NCBI GenBank assembly: GCA_026874595.1
Contig: CM049317.1
Coordinates: 42,370,401-42,434,400, forward strand
Reading direction: 5' to 3'
Origin: Sipunculus nudus
Lineage: Eukaryota > Annelida > Sipuncula > Golfingiida > Sipunculidae
DNA length: 64,000 bases
The notes beneath the pieces were generated by a model. It was not told the origin of the DNA, did no database searches, and was given only the letters and a program-made list of their open reading frames with translations. Positions 11,812 through 24,009 of this stretch are shown here, one piece after another. Positions within the stretch are counted from its first letter, which is position 1; each line of letters starts with the position of its first letter. The translations under genes and the position numbers were made by a program.

Positions 11812-12029
11812 TGATAGAATATTTGAGAGAATGCAACAGGAGCTGGTGAACTGATACTTACAATAGGTGCTGGTGAATTGATACATATATAGTGCTGGTG
11901 GATTGATACTTATATTTGGAGCAGGGGAAACGATACTTGCAACAGGAGCTGGTGAACTGATACTTACAATAGGAGCTGTGAATTGATACTTACAATAGGA
12001 CTTCCACATAGGTATGGAGAGATCAGCAT
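11812..12029 (-). CDS. Candidate internal exon, product unknown
   Basis: On the minus strand a good acceptor (TTTTATATTTTCAG, ending at 12030) precedes 218 bases that end at a good donor (GTAAGA, from 11811). One frame is open through the whole interval and beyond both splice sites (11605-12108). The interval is largely a 27-bp tandem repeat. In another frame each unit would read as nine residues like PIVSISSPA, but units of 25 and 26 bp break that frame. It may be a real exon of a repetitive protein, a decayed one, or a minisatellite with chance splice signals. No domain is recognised and no neighbouring exon was identified. Confidence 0.25.
11835..11993 (-). repeat. 27-bp minisatellite, six units
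   Basis: Unit lengths are 27, 27, 25, 27, 27 and 26. Units 1 and 5 are identical. On the minus strand three units carry GTAAGTAT, a perfect 5' splice-site core, and one carries GCAAGTAT. Confidence 0.9.
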
Positions 12030-12207
12030 CTGAAAATATAAAACACCACATTATCACGCTGATATGCAAAAATATTCTGTAACATTGAAGCTGTAATACA
12101 AAACCCACAGGTGTAACAAAGGAGTGGGCAACAAAAATTACAAGCTACCAAGAACACTTAGCTGACTAGCATGACATTACAGCCATAAATTCACAACAGA
12201 ATATATG

Positions 12208-12440
12208 TGGAGTATGGTGATGTAATGGTAAGGTGCCAGACTTGTGACTAAGTGGTCAGGGTTCGAATCCTGTAGACTCTCACTTCTTTGCTGGGACTTT
12301 TATCAAGGTCTTAGCCACAAGTGTGCACTGTGCATATGTCTACCCCGTATTACAAAATGGTACATGATTAAAGCTCAGTTGAAATGATTTGACTGAACAT
12401 GTAATTGGATGAGCAATGCAATTTTATACCTACACGTTTG
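12208..12440 (+). mobile_element. tRNA-derived SINE
   Basis: Box A-like TGGTGATGTAATGG (12215-12228) and a perfect box B GGTTCGAATCC (12260-12270) are spaced as in an internal RNA polymerase III promoter. The cloverleaf is poor: the anticodon stem is short and the acceptor arms do not pair well, so this is not a functional tRNA. A non-tRNA body follows. The 3' limit is uncertain. Confidence 0.6.
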
Positions 12441-14014
12441 CATACTTGTTCAAAAATTTTTTTTTAACTATGTATATTTTTAAGTTTTGTACTGTTGAGT
12501 AGTGACCGTTGCTTTCAAATGGCCAGTTGGCTGGCCCGGTCCCCTTAATGACCTGAGACATCACAGCCACAAACAGTTCAGTGCCTGGCTGCAGCAGCCC
12601 TGGTCACCCACTCCATTGTGAAGAAGGGGATCAATGACTGACTGACTGTCTTTGTTCTGGCCCCTGAAAAACATGCAGTTCTTGAAACCTAAAGACACAC
12701 ATGACTTTGCATGGAATACCCTGAATACTTTATAAATGTTTGCATTTTCCACAGAAGAGTAAAAGTTTATATATATTTGCTGTGAAGACAGTTAAGGGAG
12801 ATCCTTTAACAACACGGTGTGCAGCCAACATGGATACTACACCCTATAACACTGCATCACTCAGTCTCATATAAATTTATAGAAACAAGACAAGTTCATT
12901 TGAGAAGTTTATTCATATGGGTTGTTTTTTTATATATTTTTTATAATATATAACACATCATTTTCTAAATATAATTCTATGCATAAACATGTTTTTTTTT
13001 ATTTGCTGATATGTGTGCGGGACTTTATCTTGGCTATTCCCCCAATGTCTCAGTACCGCGGGTACTCAATACCATCGGCATACATGTGGGCCCTAGCAAG
13101 TAGTAACCTAAACACATGTGTGGGCTCTGTAGCAGCCCAAGGAAGCTGCCACTGGCAAGTTAACTGTAAAGTATTCTGATCCAGTTATTGGGAAGGTGAC
13201 TTTAAACCTGTAACTTTAACCTTTTAACAGGAATTTATAACCCAAATTTGACAGGTTCTTGATTAAGTAATAGTTCATATCTTGATGAAGTCTGAATGCA
13301 GTCACTGCAAAAAGGGATTACAGAAAATGTAAAACTAAGACAGAGATGTTTAAACAAGGAACTCATGTGTCACATCACTAAGCTGAAGCTTGGAAAATTT
13401 TAGCAAATTCAAAATATACTTATTTCTTTTTTTTTAAATATATTTATATCAGCATTTGAAAAGGTGAGAGGAAAAGGCCCTGCTAACTGGTGTTATTCAA
13501 ATATTAAATATATGTTTGCTGAACTAATACAGTGCAATTTTATGTACTTTATCAAATATGCAGGAGCCTCTCATGATCAAATATTTCTAAAAGTATAATT
13601 ATATCAGCTATGTGACAGTAATATGTGCATAAAATAACCATGGGATGAATGAACACCTGTCAATAACAGAATAATGAAGAATGAGGAGATTAGCAGAATA
13701 TTATAATACACATTTAATTTATTAACTGAAATAAAATGTTGTAACAAAAATATAATTTTCAAATGAGTATTAACTAAATCTGATCAGTATATATTGTACT
13801 GTGTAATACATGAAATTGTGGCCTGAAACCATTTAGCAATGCATTGAAGAAAAAAAACATGTGCCTAAGAGTTATATGGAGAGATACATTCGACCAACAA
13901 AAAATGTGGTGTTATCATAAATCTGAAAACAGGTCATATATTTCATATGCAAATTCAAAACAATTTAATCATGGCTAAAAGTATCTCCTATCATGGTTTT
14001 AACACATCATTTAA
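12441..14014. other. No supported gene
   Basis: AT-rich DNA. The frame at 12922-13179 (85 codons, starting in a T-run) and the one at 12561-12752 (minus) show no recognisable domain and no clear splice signals. I see no tandem repeat or element ends here. This is one of the few stretches that may be original host sequence. Confidence 0.4.
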
Positions 14015-14016
14015 TA

Positions 14017-14587
14017 AGCCCCTTTCACACTCACAGATAGCAACAGGGATCACCCCGGACCTTAATCCGTGGTGTTCCGGGGACAGCAGCGCAATTTCGT
14101 AAATGGGGCTTTCACATATTCACGGATAGCAACACAGATAATCCCGGAGCATCGTTCCGGAATCATCTGTGTTATCTACGGCATCACCGTGTAAACACCA
14201 GGCGTCACTGTGTTAACACCGTGTTGCATCCGTAGTGATCCTTGGTGCAACAGCATGATCGGAGAAAAAAACCTAAACTTGCACCCGGAAAGTGCCGGTC
14301 TCAATACGGAGTTCCCAGTGGCTACACGGAGACTCCCTGGTGTATACGGTGGCTACATGGAGGTGCACGGTGCCTACAAGGATTGATACGGATGATGTTT
14401 CATCCGTGTACTCCGGGACGAAAAATTGTGCAGGTTTAATTTTTTCTCCGAACATGCCGGTGCGCCAAGGATCACTATGGATGCAACACGATGTTAACAC
14501 GCTGATGCCCGGAGTTTACACGGTGATGACCGGTAATGATGATCCGGGATGATCCATGATGCTATCTGTGAATGTGTGAAAGGGGCT
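14017..14587. mobile_element. Long fold-back MITE
   Basis: Terminal inverted repeats begin AGCCCCTTTCACAC (14017) and end GTGTGAAAGGGGCT (14587). Homology between the arms continues inwards for most of 14017-14280 against 14430-14587. Flanking TA dinucleotides (14015-14016, 14588-14589) are compatible with a TA target duplication, which would point to a Tc1/mariner-type source, but two bases are weak evidence. It is markedly richer in GC and CGGT/ACGG strings than its surroundings. The frames at 14242-14552 are by-products of the inverted structure. Confidence 0.8.
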
Positions 14588-14949
14588 TAAGACTGAACAT
14601 ATAACAATTTACAGCTAAATACTACAGATTCTAGGGGGCTAGATCATGCAAGTTCAGGAGCATGGACGATTCCCTGATTCCAGCTAGAACACTTGCATTA
14701 CACTACACATAAAAACAGGATTGTTAATGATTATAAGTGTCTTAATGCCATTATTAAACCTTAAATTGTGTCAACTAGTACTTATAAAATCCAAATATTT
14801 TATCACTTTTTTTTTAATTTTATTGAAAATTATAAATTTGCAATATATAGAGCATGGGATTAACTGACTGAAGATGTAGCAAGACCTGAAAATTTATTTT
14901 GCAAAAAATACAAAATTCATCAACAGTACCAAACAAAATATGAAATTAT
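14588..14949. other. No gene seen
   Basis: AT-rich spacer between the fold-back element and the next family C element. Confidence 0.5.
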
Positions 14950-17346
14950 AACAAGTGACCCATGGGTCATGACGCTCAGCTGCCAAGGATGACCTGCGAC
15001 ATCATGGGCTGCAAATCACAACTTCTAGTAAAATTGTTGCAGAACCTATATGCCAATTTTCTTTAAACTTTCTACATTGCCATAAATTCTTATCATATAT
15101 GTCTGGTTAAAACATAGTGAATGATGGTCTGAGGCAAAATGTATGGTTGTTGAGCTATCAGGAACTAATCCCACAGCTTGCTCGATACCTGTCAGTCTCA
15201 AAAGGAATACCACACAGGCCACATATAAGATCAAAATATAGCAAAAGTTCAAGGAAATCCATGCAAGAATTATTGTGAAACGGTTGCTTCCATATTAATT
15301 TTTATTCAATACAAGCCAACTGTACTGAGCTTTCATAAATGATGGTCATATTTATTAAGAAATCTTTGACCCAATGCAAGATTACATTAATATACATTCC
15401 ACTGCATTCACTTTAATAGTTCTTGAGATAATATGTTCTAAAGGAATTTAAAGATGGTGACCTGGTGGCAATATTGGATTTCTGACAGGTAGGAAATTGA
15501 ACAACAAACATCCTCTAACAGGGACCAAACATCATAAAAAAATCACAGAAACTGTCCAGGCAAAAGGATTTCTAAAATGGCTACCTGGCAGACATAATGG
15601 TTTTCTGACAAGTCACACATCCTCCAATAAGACACTAAACTTGTAGCAATTGCTTCAACGAATGTAACAGTTATGAATGTCCAAAACAATTCAAAAGGCA
15701 TGATCAGGTTGGAGAGCTCTCATATCAGATTTATGAACATGCAAATGTAAAAAGTGCAAGTCAAATTTGTTTTAATTATCAGCTTGCTATTCAATGGGGT
15801 CAGCAGGGTAGGTAAACTGCAAAACCTAAAAGAAAAGAAATGTAGAAAGCATCACTAAGAGTCTTGTAATCAAATAAAGCCATCCTAAATCCAGGTACAG
15901 ACCCACATATTATCAGAACAAACACTTGCTGGTATATCTGATGATTTGCATAATAATATTCAGATATCTAGAAAACTAAGTTTATTGCTATGATTCCATG
16001 ATATAAACTGCAAAATGTTCCCATCATTTTATAAATCAGTAGCTAAACTTAACACTTAACTCTCATAGCCTTAATGCCTGGCCAAAGCATTCCGGCAACA
16101 GTGTTTTTGTTATGCACTAATGATATATCCTTATCACTCCATGAGCTGATACAAAAGGGAGTCATATATCACAAGTGTCACTGACAATTATGGGCACATA
16201 GTGAGATGTACCAGTTGTGAGTGCCATATGGTTATATATACAAGAAAACAAGAAAAATAGAGATGGTCTACAAAATAAGTTATTGTGAACATCCCTGACC
16301 TATGACCTTGGCCTTTTGCCAACATATAAACTGGATTCTTTCTAAAGATGGGTAACTACTAACCACTACTAACCACATCTGGCCGGGTGTAATTACTTGG
16401 CAACCAATGAGTGAATAACTTAGACCTGCAACCTTTAACCTCCTGACCAGCTGACCTCAAAATCAATTAGTTATTTCTTCATGCAAAAAGTTTGAATCAA
16501 ATTCAGTGATGCATAGATGTGGCATATGTGAAAGACTGAAGGTTTGGGTTGAACAGTTTCACTTGAAATATGTTCACAAGCATTTAGAACAAGATTGTGA
16601 CCTTGACCTTTGACCTTTTGAACTCAACATCAATAGGCTTCTTCTCCTATTGGTAGGTAAGCCATATATGACAGATGGAAAGTATAGATTGAAAAGTTTG
16701 CTGAAAATGACTCCACGCAAGAAGAGGGTGCTGTGAACTTGACCTTTGACCTCACAATCAACAGGTCTTTTCCCCTGTTGGCAGAGAAGCAATATCAGTG
16801 CTGAAAGGTTTGGAATGAAAGGTCTAGCTTGAAATGTGTCCACAACCTTTTCAAAGAAGTGACCTTTGACCTTGTGACCTCAACATCTATAGGATTCTTC
16901 TCCCACTTAGTAGGTGAGCTATATGTGAAAGATCAAAGAATTGGGATGAAAGGTTTGGCTTAAAATGCATCCTGAGGCTTTTCAAAGAAGTTTGTTCTGT
17001 GACCTTGACCTTTTACCTTGTGACCTCAAAATAATTTTGGTTCTACCCCTGTTGGTAGGTGAGCTGTATGTGAAAGATGGAAGGTTTGGGATGAAAATTT
17101 TGGCTAAAAGAATTATTTCTGGGGGGTGCAAACACACCCCATAACTTCGAGAATATAGGTCGCAGTGACCTAATTTCAGGTTTGCAAGGAGATCTTTTTA
17201 GAACCTCTAAGACTGCATAGGGTTCATGGCCCTACCGCCTATGGTTACGATTTGTGCCCTGCTAACGGCCGGACGGACAGACGGAAGGACGCCGGACAAA
17301 GACCCATCGCTATAGCCCAGCATGACTGAAAGTCAGCTGAGCTAAA
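14950..17346 (+). mobile_element. HINE family C, copy 2, uninterrupted
   Basis: The 5' end is AACAAG with TGACCCATGGGTCA (14956-14969) and GCTCAGCTG. The 3' end is an ACGG-like stretch (17265-17300) and a stem-loop (17313-17344). It is collinear with 2091-7159 apart from the 2.65-kb insertion there, and shows the empty site around 17026-17044. Parts of it also recur in inverse orientation at 24296-25400. Confidence 0.85.
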
Positions 17347-17376
17347 AATCATTTTGTTTATTGAACCTGTCAACTG

Positions 17377-17435
17377 GAAAGGGGGGGAGGGGGGGGTGGA
17401 GAGTGACAGACAGACAGAGGGGGGGGGGGGGGTGA
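17377..17435. repeat. G-rich tract with (GACA)n
   Basis: Two guanine runs flank a short GACAGACAGACAG stretch. The run lengths may be unreliable in the assembly. Confidence 0.9.
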
Positions 17436-17501
17436 GAGCTCAGTGGTGCTACCATCAGGCAGCCTGACCTAGAATCAGCCAGCAGCCCAAGTACCTTACA
17501 T

Positions 17502-19018
17502 AACTAGAATACGGGTAGTCGACAAGCGACTACTTGTATCCGCCTAAATCAGAGTGGAACGGGTGAAGTGTTGCATATTAGCATGGATATTTTATCCCAT
17601 GGCAGACAAACAGATGGGAGCTGTGCAAACATGGCTGCAGGTGGCGCCACCAGTTTTGCGTATGATAAAGAGCTATGTGAGATTTATACACATGCAAAAT
17701 TTTGGCCCAATCGGTCAAACGGTTCCCTAGATATGAGCTTGGATGTCGCAGCGTAAACTTGATTGTAGGTGGCGCCACCTGTCATAAAATCAGAAAAGCT
17801 ATCCAGGATGTATAAGCATGCCAAATTTCAGGTGAATTAGTCAAACCACTGCAGAAATATGAGTGATTTTAACCCAAGGCAGACGAACAGATGGACACTG
17901 TGCAAACATGGTTGCAGGTGGTGCCACCATTTTCGGTGTATGTTATAAAGCTCTCCAAGGGCTACATTTGTGCAAAAAAATTTTCCTGATCGGTCAACAG
18001 TTCCTGAGATATGAGCTTGGATGTCTGCAGCGTAAACGTGAATGTAGGTGGCGCCACCTGTCATAAAATCAGAAAAGCTATCCAGGATGTATACGCATGC
18101 TAAATTTCAGGTGAATTAGTCAAGTCACTGCAGAGATATGAGTGATTTTAACCCAAGGCAGACAAACAGATGGACACTGTGCAAACATGGTTGCAGGTAG
18201 CGCCACCATTTTTGGTGTATGTTATAAAGCTCTCCAAGGGCTACATTTGTGCAAAAGAATTTTCCTGATCGGTCAAACGGTTCCTGAGATATGACTTTTG
18301 ATGTCTGCAGCGTAAACGTGAATGTAGGTGGCGCCACCTGTCATAAAATCAGAAAAGCTATCCAGGATGTATACGCATGCCCAATTTCAGGTGAATTAGT
18401 CAAGTCACTGCAGAGATATGAGTGATTTTAACCCAAGGCAGACGAACAGATGGACACTGTGCAAACATGGTTGCAGGTGGCGCCACCATTTTTGGTGTAT
18501 GTTATAAAGCTGTCCAAGGGCTACATTTGTGCAAAAGAATTTTCCTGATCGGTCAAACGGTTCCCAAGATATGAGCTTGGATGTCTGCAGCGTAAACGTG
18601 AATGTAGGTGGCGCCACCTGTCATAAAATCAGAAAAGCTATCCAGGATGTTTACGCATGCCCAATTTCAGGTGAATTAGTCAAGTCACTGCAGAGATATG
18701 AGTGATTTTAACCCAAGGCAGACGAACAGATGGACACTGTGCAAACATGGTTGCAGGTGGCGCCACCATTTTTGGTGTATGTAATAAAGCTCTCCGAGGG
18801 CTACATTTGTGCAAAAAAATTTTCCTGATCGGTCAAACGGTTCCCGAGATATGTGGGTTTATGTGTGGAAACAGACGCACAAACGGACGCAGAGCGCAAA
18901 GGAAAGGTCAGAGGTCAAAACAAAATCGGGGCGCAGCAGTTCACATGTGACCCGAACATAATCCCGGGTTTCGGAAAATTCCGCCCAGCGGTTACGGAGG
19001 AGTTCTCCGGACACCTAC

Positions 19019-19058
<40 letters not shown>

Positions 19059-19105
19059 CCAGCTGAAAACATAGTATCCGCAAAACTCTGTTTTGGCGGA
19101 TACAA
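17502..19105 (+). mobile_element. HINE family K, complete copy
   Basis: The 5' end is AACTAG, with hairpin GTAGTCG-acaag-CGACTAC (17515-17533) and GTATCCGCC followed by TAAATCAGAGT (17536-17555). The core is about 4.5 units of 278-280 bp with paired GGTGGCGCCACC palindromes. Near the 3' end is (GGC)n (19019-19057), then a stem-loop at 19074-19103 (GTATCCGC-AAAAC / GTTTT-GGCGGATAC, 3-nt loop). The last arm reads ACTCTGTTTTGGCGGATAC, matching the 5' subterminal repeat over about 20 bp. This is the best complete example of the family in the window. Confidence 0.88.
19019..19057. repeat. (GGC)n microsatellite
   Basis: Uninterrupted trinucleotide repeat just before the 3' stem-loop of the K element. 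The same position is used in P elements at 41595, 51230 and 53301. Confidence 0.95.
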
Positions 19106-20639
19106 TAAGCCCAGGAAGGTGCATGACAACACCACCTGGACAGTAACCTTGCCTGATGTTACAATGGTCTTCTAAAACCTATTCCGAAGTTTCAGTTTTT
19201 GATCAACAGCTTTCACATTTCAAATTATAAAAACTAAAAACCTTACCTATCCATAATATGAAAATTAAATGAACAGTGCTTGCATGAATAAAGTGCCCTG
19301 GCTAAAGATGGGCAAAATTTCAGGTTAGGATTTTACATTATATGCAAATAACTTAATGAAATTGCAAAATACTGATCTATTTTTTGGCATACAATTAAAC
19401 CTTAATTAAATACAGTTAGATCTATCTTGAAAAAGGTTTTCTAGCTTCAACAGTTATCATGTTAAGTAAGTGATATCTAACTTTGCTTTTCACAAGGTAC
19501 ATTATGATTATTTTGATGCCCAAACTTTTATAAATTACACAATACTGACCTAATTTTTGGCATGTACATAGGAAATATATGGAGGAATAGTTATGCAAAA
19601 TATAAAAATATAGGATTCATCTTGTTTACTGGGCCTGTTATTTGGAAGGGTTTTGGGGGAGGGGGATGAAGATTGATTCACAATTCTAAATTGCATCACC
19701 ATTTATCCCTAATTTTGTAAGATAACAACATATTATGCATACACATGTACTTATTTTTACCACAAAAATATATATATTTTTTTTAATTTCCAAACAAATA
19801 GATATATGATAACATTACTTGATTGAGAATTTACAATTTTAAATTGCACCTTTATTTATCCATAGTTTGGCTAATATATAATCAAATTATGCTTCTTGAA
19901 GGGTTTAATTATATTTTAATTTGTTTAATTTTTTTAAAAGGAAATTAATTTCTTTAAAAATGTTACATTACCACAACATTGCATTATGGATTACTCCTTG
20001 ATTTCGAGCAGTTTTGTACAATGGAGTGGAAACAGCTTTACAATTAAGGAAATACATTTTAAACAATAACAACTAGAAAATGTCCAGAGGACTGTATCCC
20101 CTGCCAAAAGGGAATGTGAGAAACGTGTACGGACACCATTAAACACACATGTACACACACACCTTCACAGTCACAGGACTGACTGAAAACACTTAGAGCA
20201 GGTTTAATAAGAGAACCTATTCCGTTGCCAATATGGAAAGTGACTTATAGGTTGCACCTACTATCTAATTGATCTAGAAGTAGATCCAAATAAAATTTTT
20301 TTTAGAAATAGTCTCGAAGAAACATGTTGCAGTTTGGTAGGAGATCTTTGGGAAATCTAACAGTATGCCAAATTTTGGATTTGTAGGTCCAATGGTTTCA
20401 AAACATGCCAGATGTGATATGAGAATAACTTTAAACCTGTCACAGCAGGGGATTTCCCCCAGTGACTGTAACTCATCAGGAACCCTGGCTTAGCTGATTT
20501 CCAGAGACCAGGAGTTAGTTGTCTGCATCTGGACAAACAAAGACACTACAATAGAGCCTCAAGAAAAAATTAAAAAACTAGCCCAATTTTCAAGCTTTTA
20601 TTTTTTCAAATTTCAGATTAAAACAAACTCAATATGTAT
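19106..20639. other. Decayed repeat fragments, no gene
   Basis: 19250-19610 is a diverged unit of the 670-bp core. Near 20076 AACTAGAAAATGTCC is followed by AGAGGAC and GTATCCCCTGCC, which has the form of a HINE 5' end with a weak hairpin. No matching 3' end (GGCAGGGGATAC) was found. 20280-20410 is another fragment of the core's 3' part. Confidence 0.5.
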
Positions 20640-21357
20640 TTTTACATGCTGTGAAAATTAAATCAACAGTTCTCACAGGAAAAAAAAAAGTGCCATGTTT
20701 AAAGTTGGGCAAAATTTAAGTTACTGATTTTATTTTTATGCTAATAACTTAAAAAGTTTACAAAATTCAGATCTGATTTTTGGTATACAATTGAACCATA
20801 ATTAAACATAATTATATACTTGGGAAAAAAAGTCTCTAGCTTAAAAAATTGTCATGTTGAGTGAGCAAATATTTTTCCTGATTTATAACAAAGTCAAATA
20901 TGTTCAAGCCCATAACTTAAAGAAATTACACTAAACAGTCCTAATTTCTGGCATGTATATAGGAAATATATAGGAGAATACTCCTGGTAAATATTAAGAA
21001 AAACAGATAAGCGGTTTTGATATTAGACAGTCCTGAAGTGTGATAATAGTTTTCAATCCACACAATGGTTCCTGAGATATAAGCTTCTGAGGGTTTTTCT
21101 ATAATCAGCTCTAAAATGTAGAAAAATGGGTCAAGGTCACCCATCTTCGAACTTGACTGAGATTTTATCGATACTTATCTTCACTGATGAAATAAAATTC
21201 CAACGGTGAATCCTTTTAGAGATATCCCGCTCACAAGGTAAAAGTTAACAGATGCGGAACGGACAGACGGACGGATGGACATCGACAGACAGATGGACGG
21301 ATAGACGGACAGCTTGTGTGACGACAATAGCCCATCAGCCTATGAGCTGAGGGCTAA
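20640..21357 (+). mobile_element. HINE family H, 5'-replaced copy
   Basis: Begins as a 670-bp-core unit, then from about 21060 matches 28990-29301. It ends with an ACGG/GACA-rich stretch (21242-21302) and a stem-loop TAGCCC...GGGCTA (21327-21355). The junction to the following family G sequence is the same as at 29301. Confidence 0.6.
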
Positions 21358-21360
21358 AAA

Positions 21361-21821
21361 CGGCTGTACATGTACATTTGTCATAAAAATTAATTTTCAT
21401 GAAATTTTCTAAGTTTAGGAGCCGTAAAACAGTCAAAAGTAGGTCAACCGGGACGAAACGCGAACTCGATCTGTAACTGGTCATTATCTGCCCACACACC
21501 AAAAATCAGGCCAATATCTGCAGGCACTGCGAAAAAAAGTCCGTACATGTGTATTTGTCATGAAAATTTCTATTTTTCATGAAATTTTCTAAGTTTAGGA
21601 GCCGTAAAACAGTCAAAAGTAGGTCAACCGGGACGAAACGCGAACTCGATCTGTAACTGGTCATTATCTGCCCACACACCAAAAATCAGGCCAATATCTG
21701 CAGGCATTGCGAAAAAAAGTCCGTACAACTGTTTTATTTCGGAAGGACGGAAGGACGGAAGGACGGAATGACGGACATGGGTAAAACTATATGCCCCGGC
21801 CACTTTGTGGCGGGGGCATAA
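21361..21821 (+). mobile_element. HINE family G, 3' fragment
   Basis: Two 180-bp units followed by GGAC/GGAA-rich repeats (21741-21775) and the 3' stem-loop ATGCCCCGGCCAC-TTT-GTGGCGGGGGCAT (21791-21820). Everything 5' of the internal H junction is missing compared with 28236-30301. Confidence 0.75.
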
Positions 21822-23794
21822 AAATATGATTTAGGAATGAGGCATATGCTGGTTTGGTGTGGTAATAAATATAAGCTTTATTATGAGTTGTTGGTGTTTA
21901 GCTTATGTATGATTATGATATTAGCTTTGGAGACAGGGAAGAGGATTGATTTCATTTATTTTATTAACAAATGGAGTACTATTGTCATACAGATTTTGAC
22001 TTGGCCATATAACTTATAAGCAGAACATATGATATAAGAGTTTAACTATTTATGAAAAAAAATTACAAATATTGTCCCAAATATAATTTTTATTAAAAAT
22101 AATAAGAGAATCTTATGATTTTTTAAAAAATGAAATATAATGAAATGATTATTAAAATAATATTAAAGAATATATTCATGAATGCATTCATGAATACATT
22201 TTGAAAGTATTTGCACTGGTATTCATATACTTTCATTTTTACCTGAATTCCAATTCTTTATGCAAGACATTTTATAATGGAGTACATATTCATATTCGTA
22301 TTTAAATACAATTGCAAAGTTTTCCCACCATTACTGGCATTTATTCAGTTTTCACCAAACAATGATGTTGAGAATCCAGAATATACAAAATTCACACATT
22401 TAAATTATGATCAAAAGTACCTGGTTTTATGGCTTTAATTTATATTAAAAAAAAAATGTGATATATTCATTTTGGACTTATTTCACTAATCAATGTACAC
22501 ACTAGACACAGTAGAAATCTAGATTAATAATATCAACTGCATCTTTGTCTTTCATTAATTTCCTTCATATGATCCCTAATGATTAGTAATGAATAATATG
22601 ATTTACTTTTTTATCATTAAAATTGAACTGAAAAATACCATAGGTGACTGCATGGTGTTATTTGGAGTATGTGACATTCTATCCATCTATACAAGATTCT
22701 TTTATCATCAGTAACTGCAAGTTGATTTCCTGTTATTATAAACTAAAAAATTCTTTTTTATTTTTCTTTAATTTGTTATTAAAAAACAATAAAAATTTAT
22801 TAATTTATTGTTAATTGTTATGTTGTTGGTTAAAACTACTAGATGAGTTGGGTTGGACACCTGGATCAACTGTGGCTGGCCATAAGCTGCCTACCTGCAA
22901 CAGTGTATGGCTCGCCTCAAGCATGCATAATTTGCTGAAAGTTCAACAAGGTCAACATACTGGTGACTCAAGAGGGGCTGGAGAGAGTTAAGGTCTGACA
23001 TGGTCTCATAAAAACATTAATAAAAGCTACAATTTTTGGCCAATTTCTTTCAGCTTTCTAAACTTAAAAGCTGAAATCCTTGTGTGCATGACATGAAAAT
23101 TATATCAACCGTGCTCACAGGAAACAAATGTGCCATGGTCAAAGTTGGGCAAAATTTAAGGTACTAATTTTATATTTATACTAATAACATATAAAATTTG
23201 AAAAATTCAGGACTAATTTGGGGTATTCAATTGAATCTTGATTAAATAATGTTACATCCCTGGCAAAAAAACTCTAGCTTCAGCAATCCCCTTGTTAAGG
23301 GAGTAAATATATTTCTTGATTTTTTACATAGTGCATTATGTTTGGGCCCATAACTTAAAACAATTACGCAATACTGACATCATTTCTGGCATATGCATAG
23401 AGAATGTATAGAAAAATATGTATATTATATATGATTAAAGTCACATCAGTGGTTTTGATATTAGGCAGTCTTGAAGTGAAACAATGGGTTTTTAATGGAA
23501 CAAGTGACCCATGGGTCATGATGCTCAGCTGACTTGGAAGAGATTTGCAAAAGTAAATTTTATCATCTGAATGGTAGTATATAACCATTGAACTGAAGCA
23601 TCAAACAGATTAACCAACAGGCTGAGATTGTGTCTGTATTAATATATCTCAAGAATAGAGAAAAAATGTGTAAACTTTAAAAAAAATACATGTGGCTCCA
23701 CCAGTCTGCAGAAACTAATAAAAACACTTAATGGTCAATATCCATGCAAAGAAGCATGGTGGTCTCTGGATTAGTTGTTTAGATACTTCAGCTG

Positions 23795-23880
23795 GTAGTC
23801 GACCAGATGGCCGAAACCCAGAATGCAGAAACTCAGAATACCGAACCCAAAATGCCGAAGCCCATCTTGCCGAAAAAGAA
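23795..23880. repeat. Degenerate CCGAAACCC-type short repeat
   Basis: Repeated 12-14-bp pieces such as GGCCGAAACCCAGAATGC, ATACCGAACCC and ATGCCGAAGCCC. Non-coding in appearance. Confidence 0.7.
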
Positions 23881-24009
23881 AATAAATAATAGCAAATAAT
23901 GTGATTATTGCACAGTAAAGTGATAAATCCGTTGTCTGTTAAGGTATTTTAACAAAAGTTGATACCATCCTCAAATATTTTCAAATAATTAACGGTAATT
24001 TATTTGGCA

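Noticed and set aside
12208-12290. A functional tRNA gene
   Set aside because: The boxes are present but acceptor and anticodon arms do not pair properly and there is no T-run terminator; a SINE head fits better.
14017-14587. A piggyBac-type MITE because of nearby TTAA
   Set aside because: TTAA is not placed symmetrically at the two ends; TA fits better but is only two bases.
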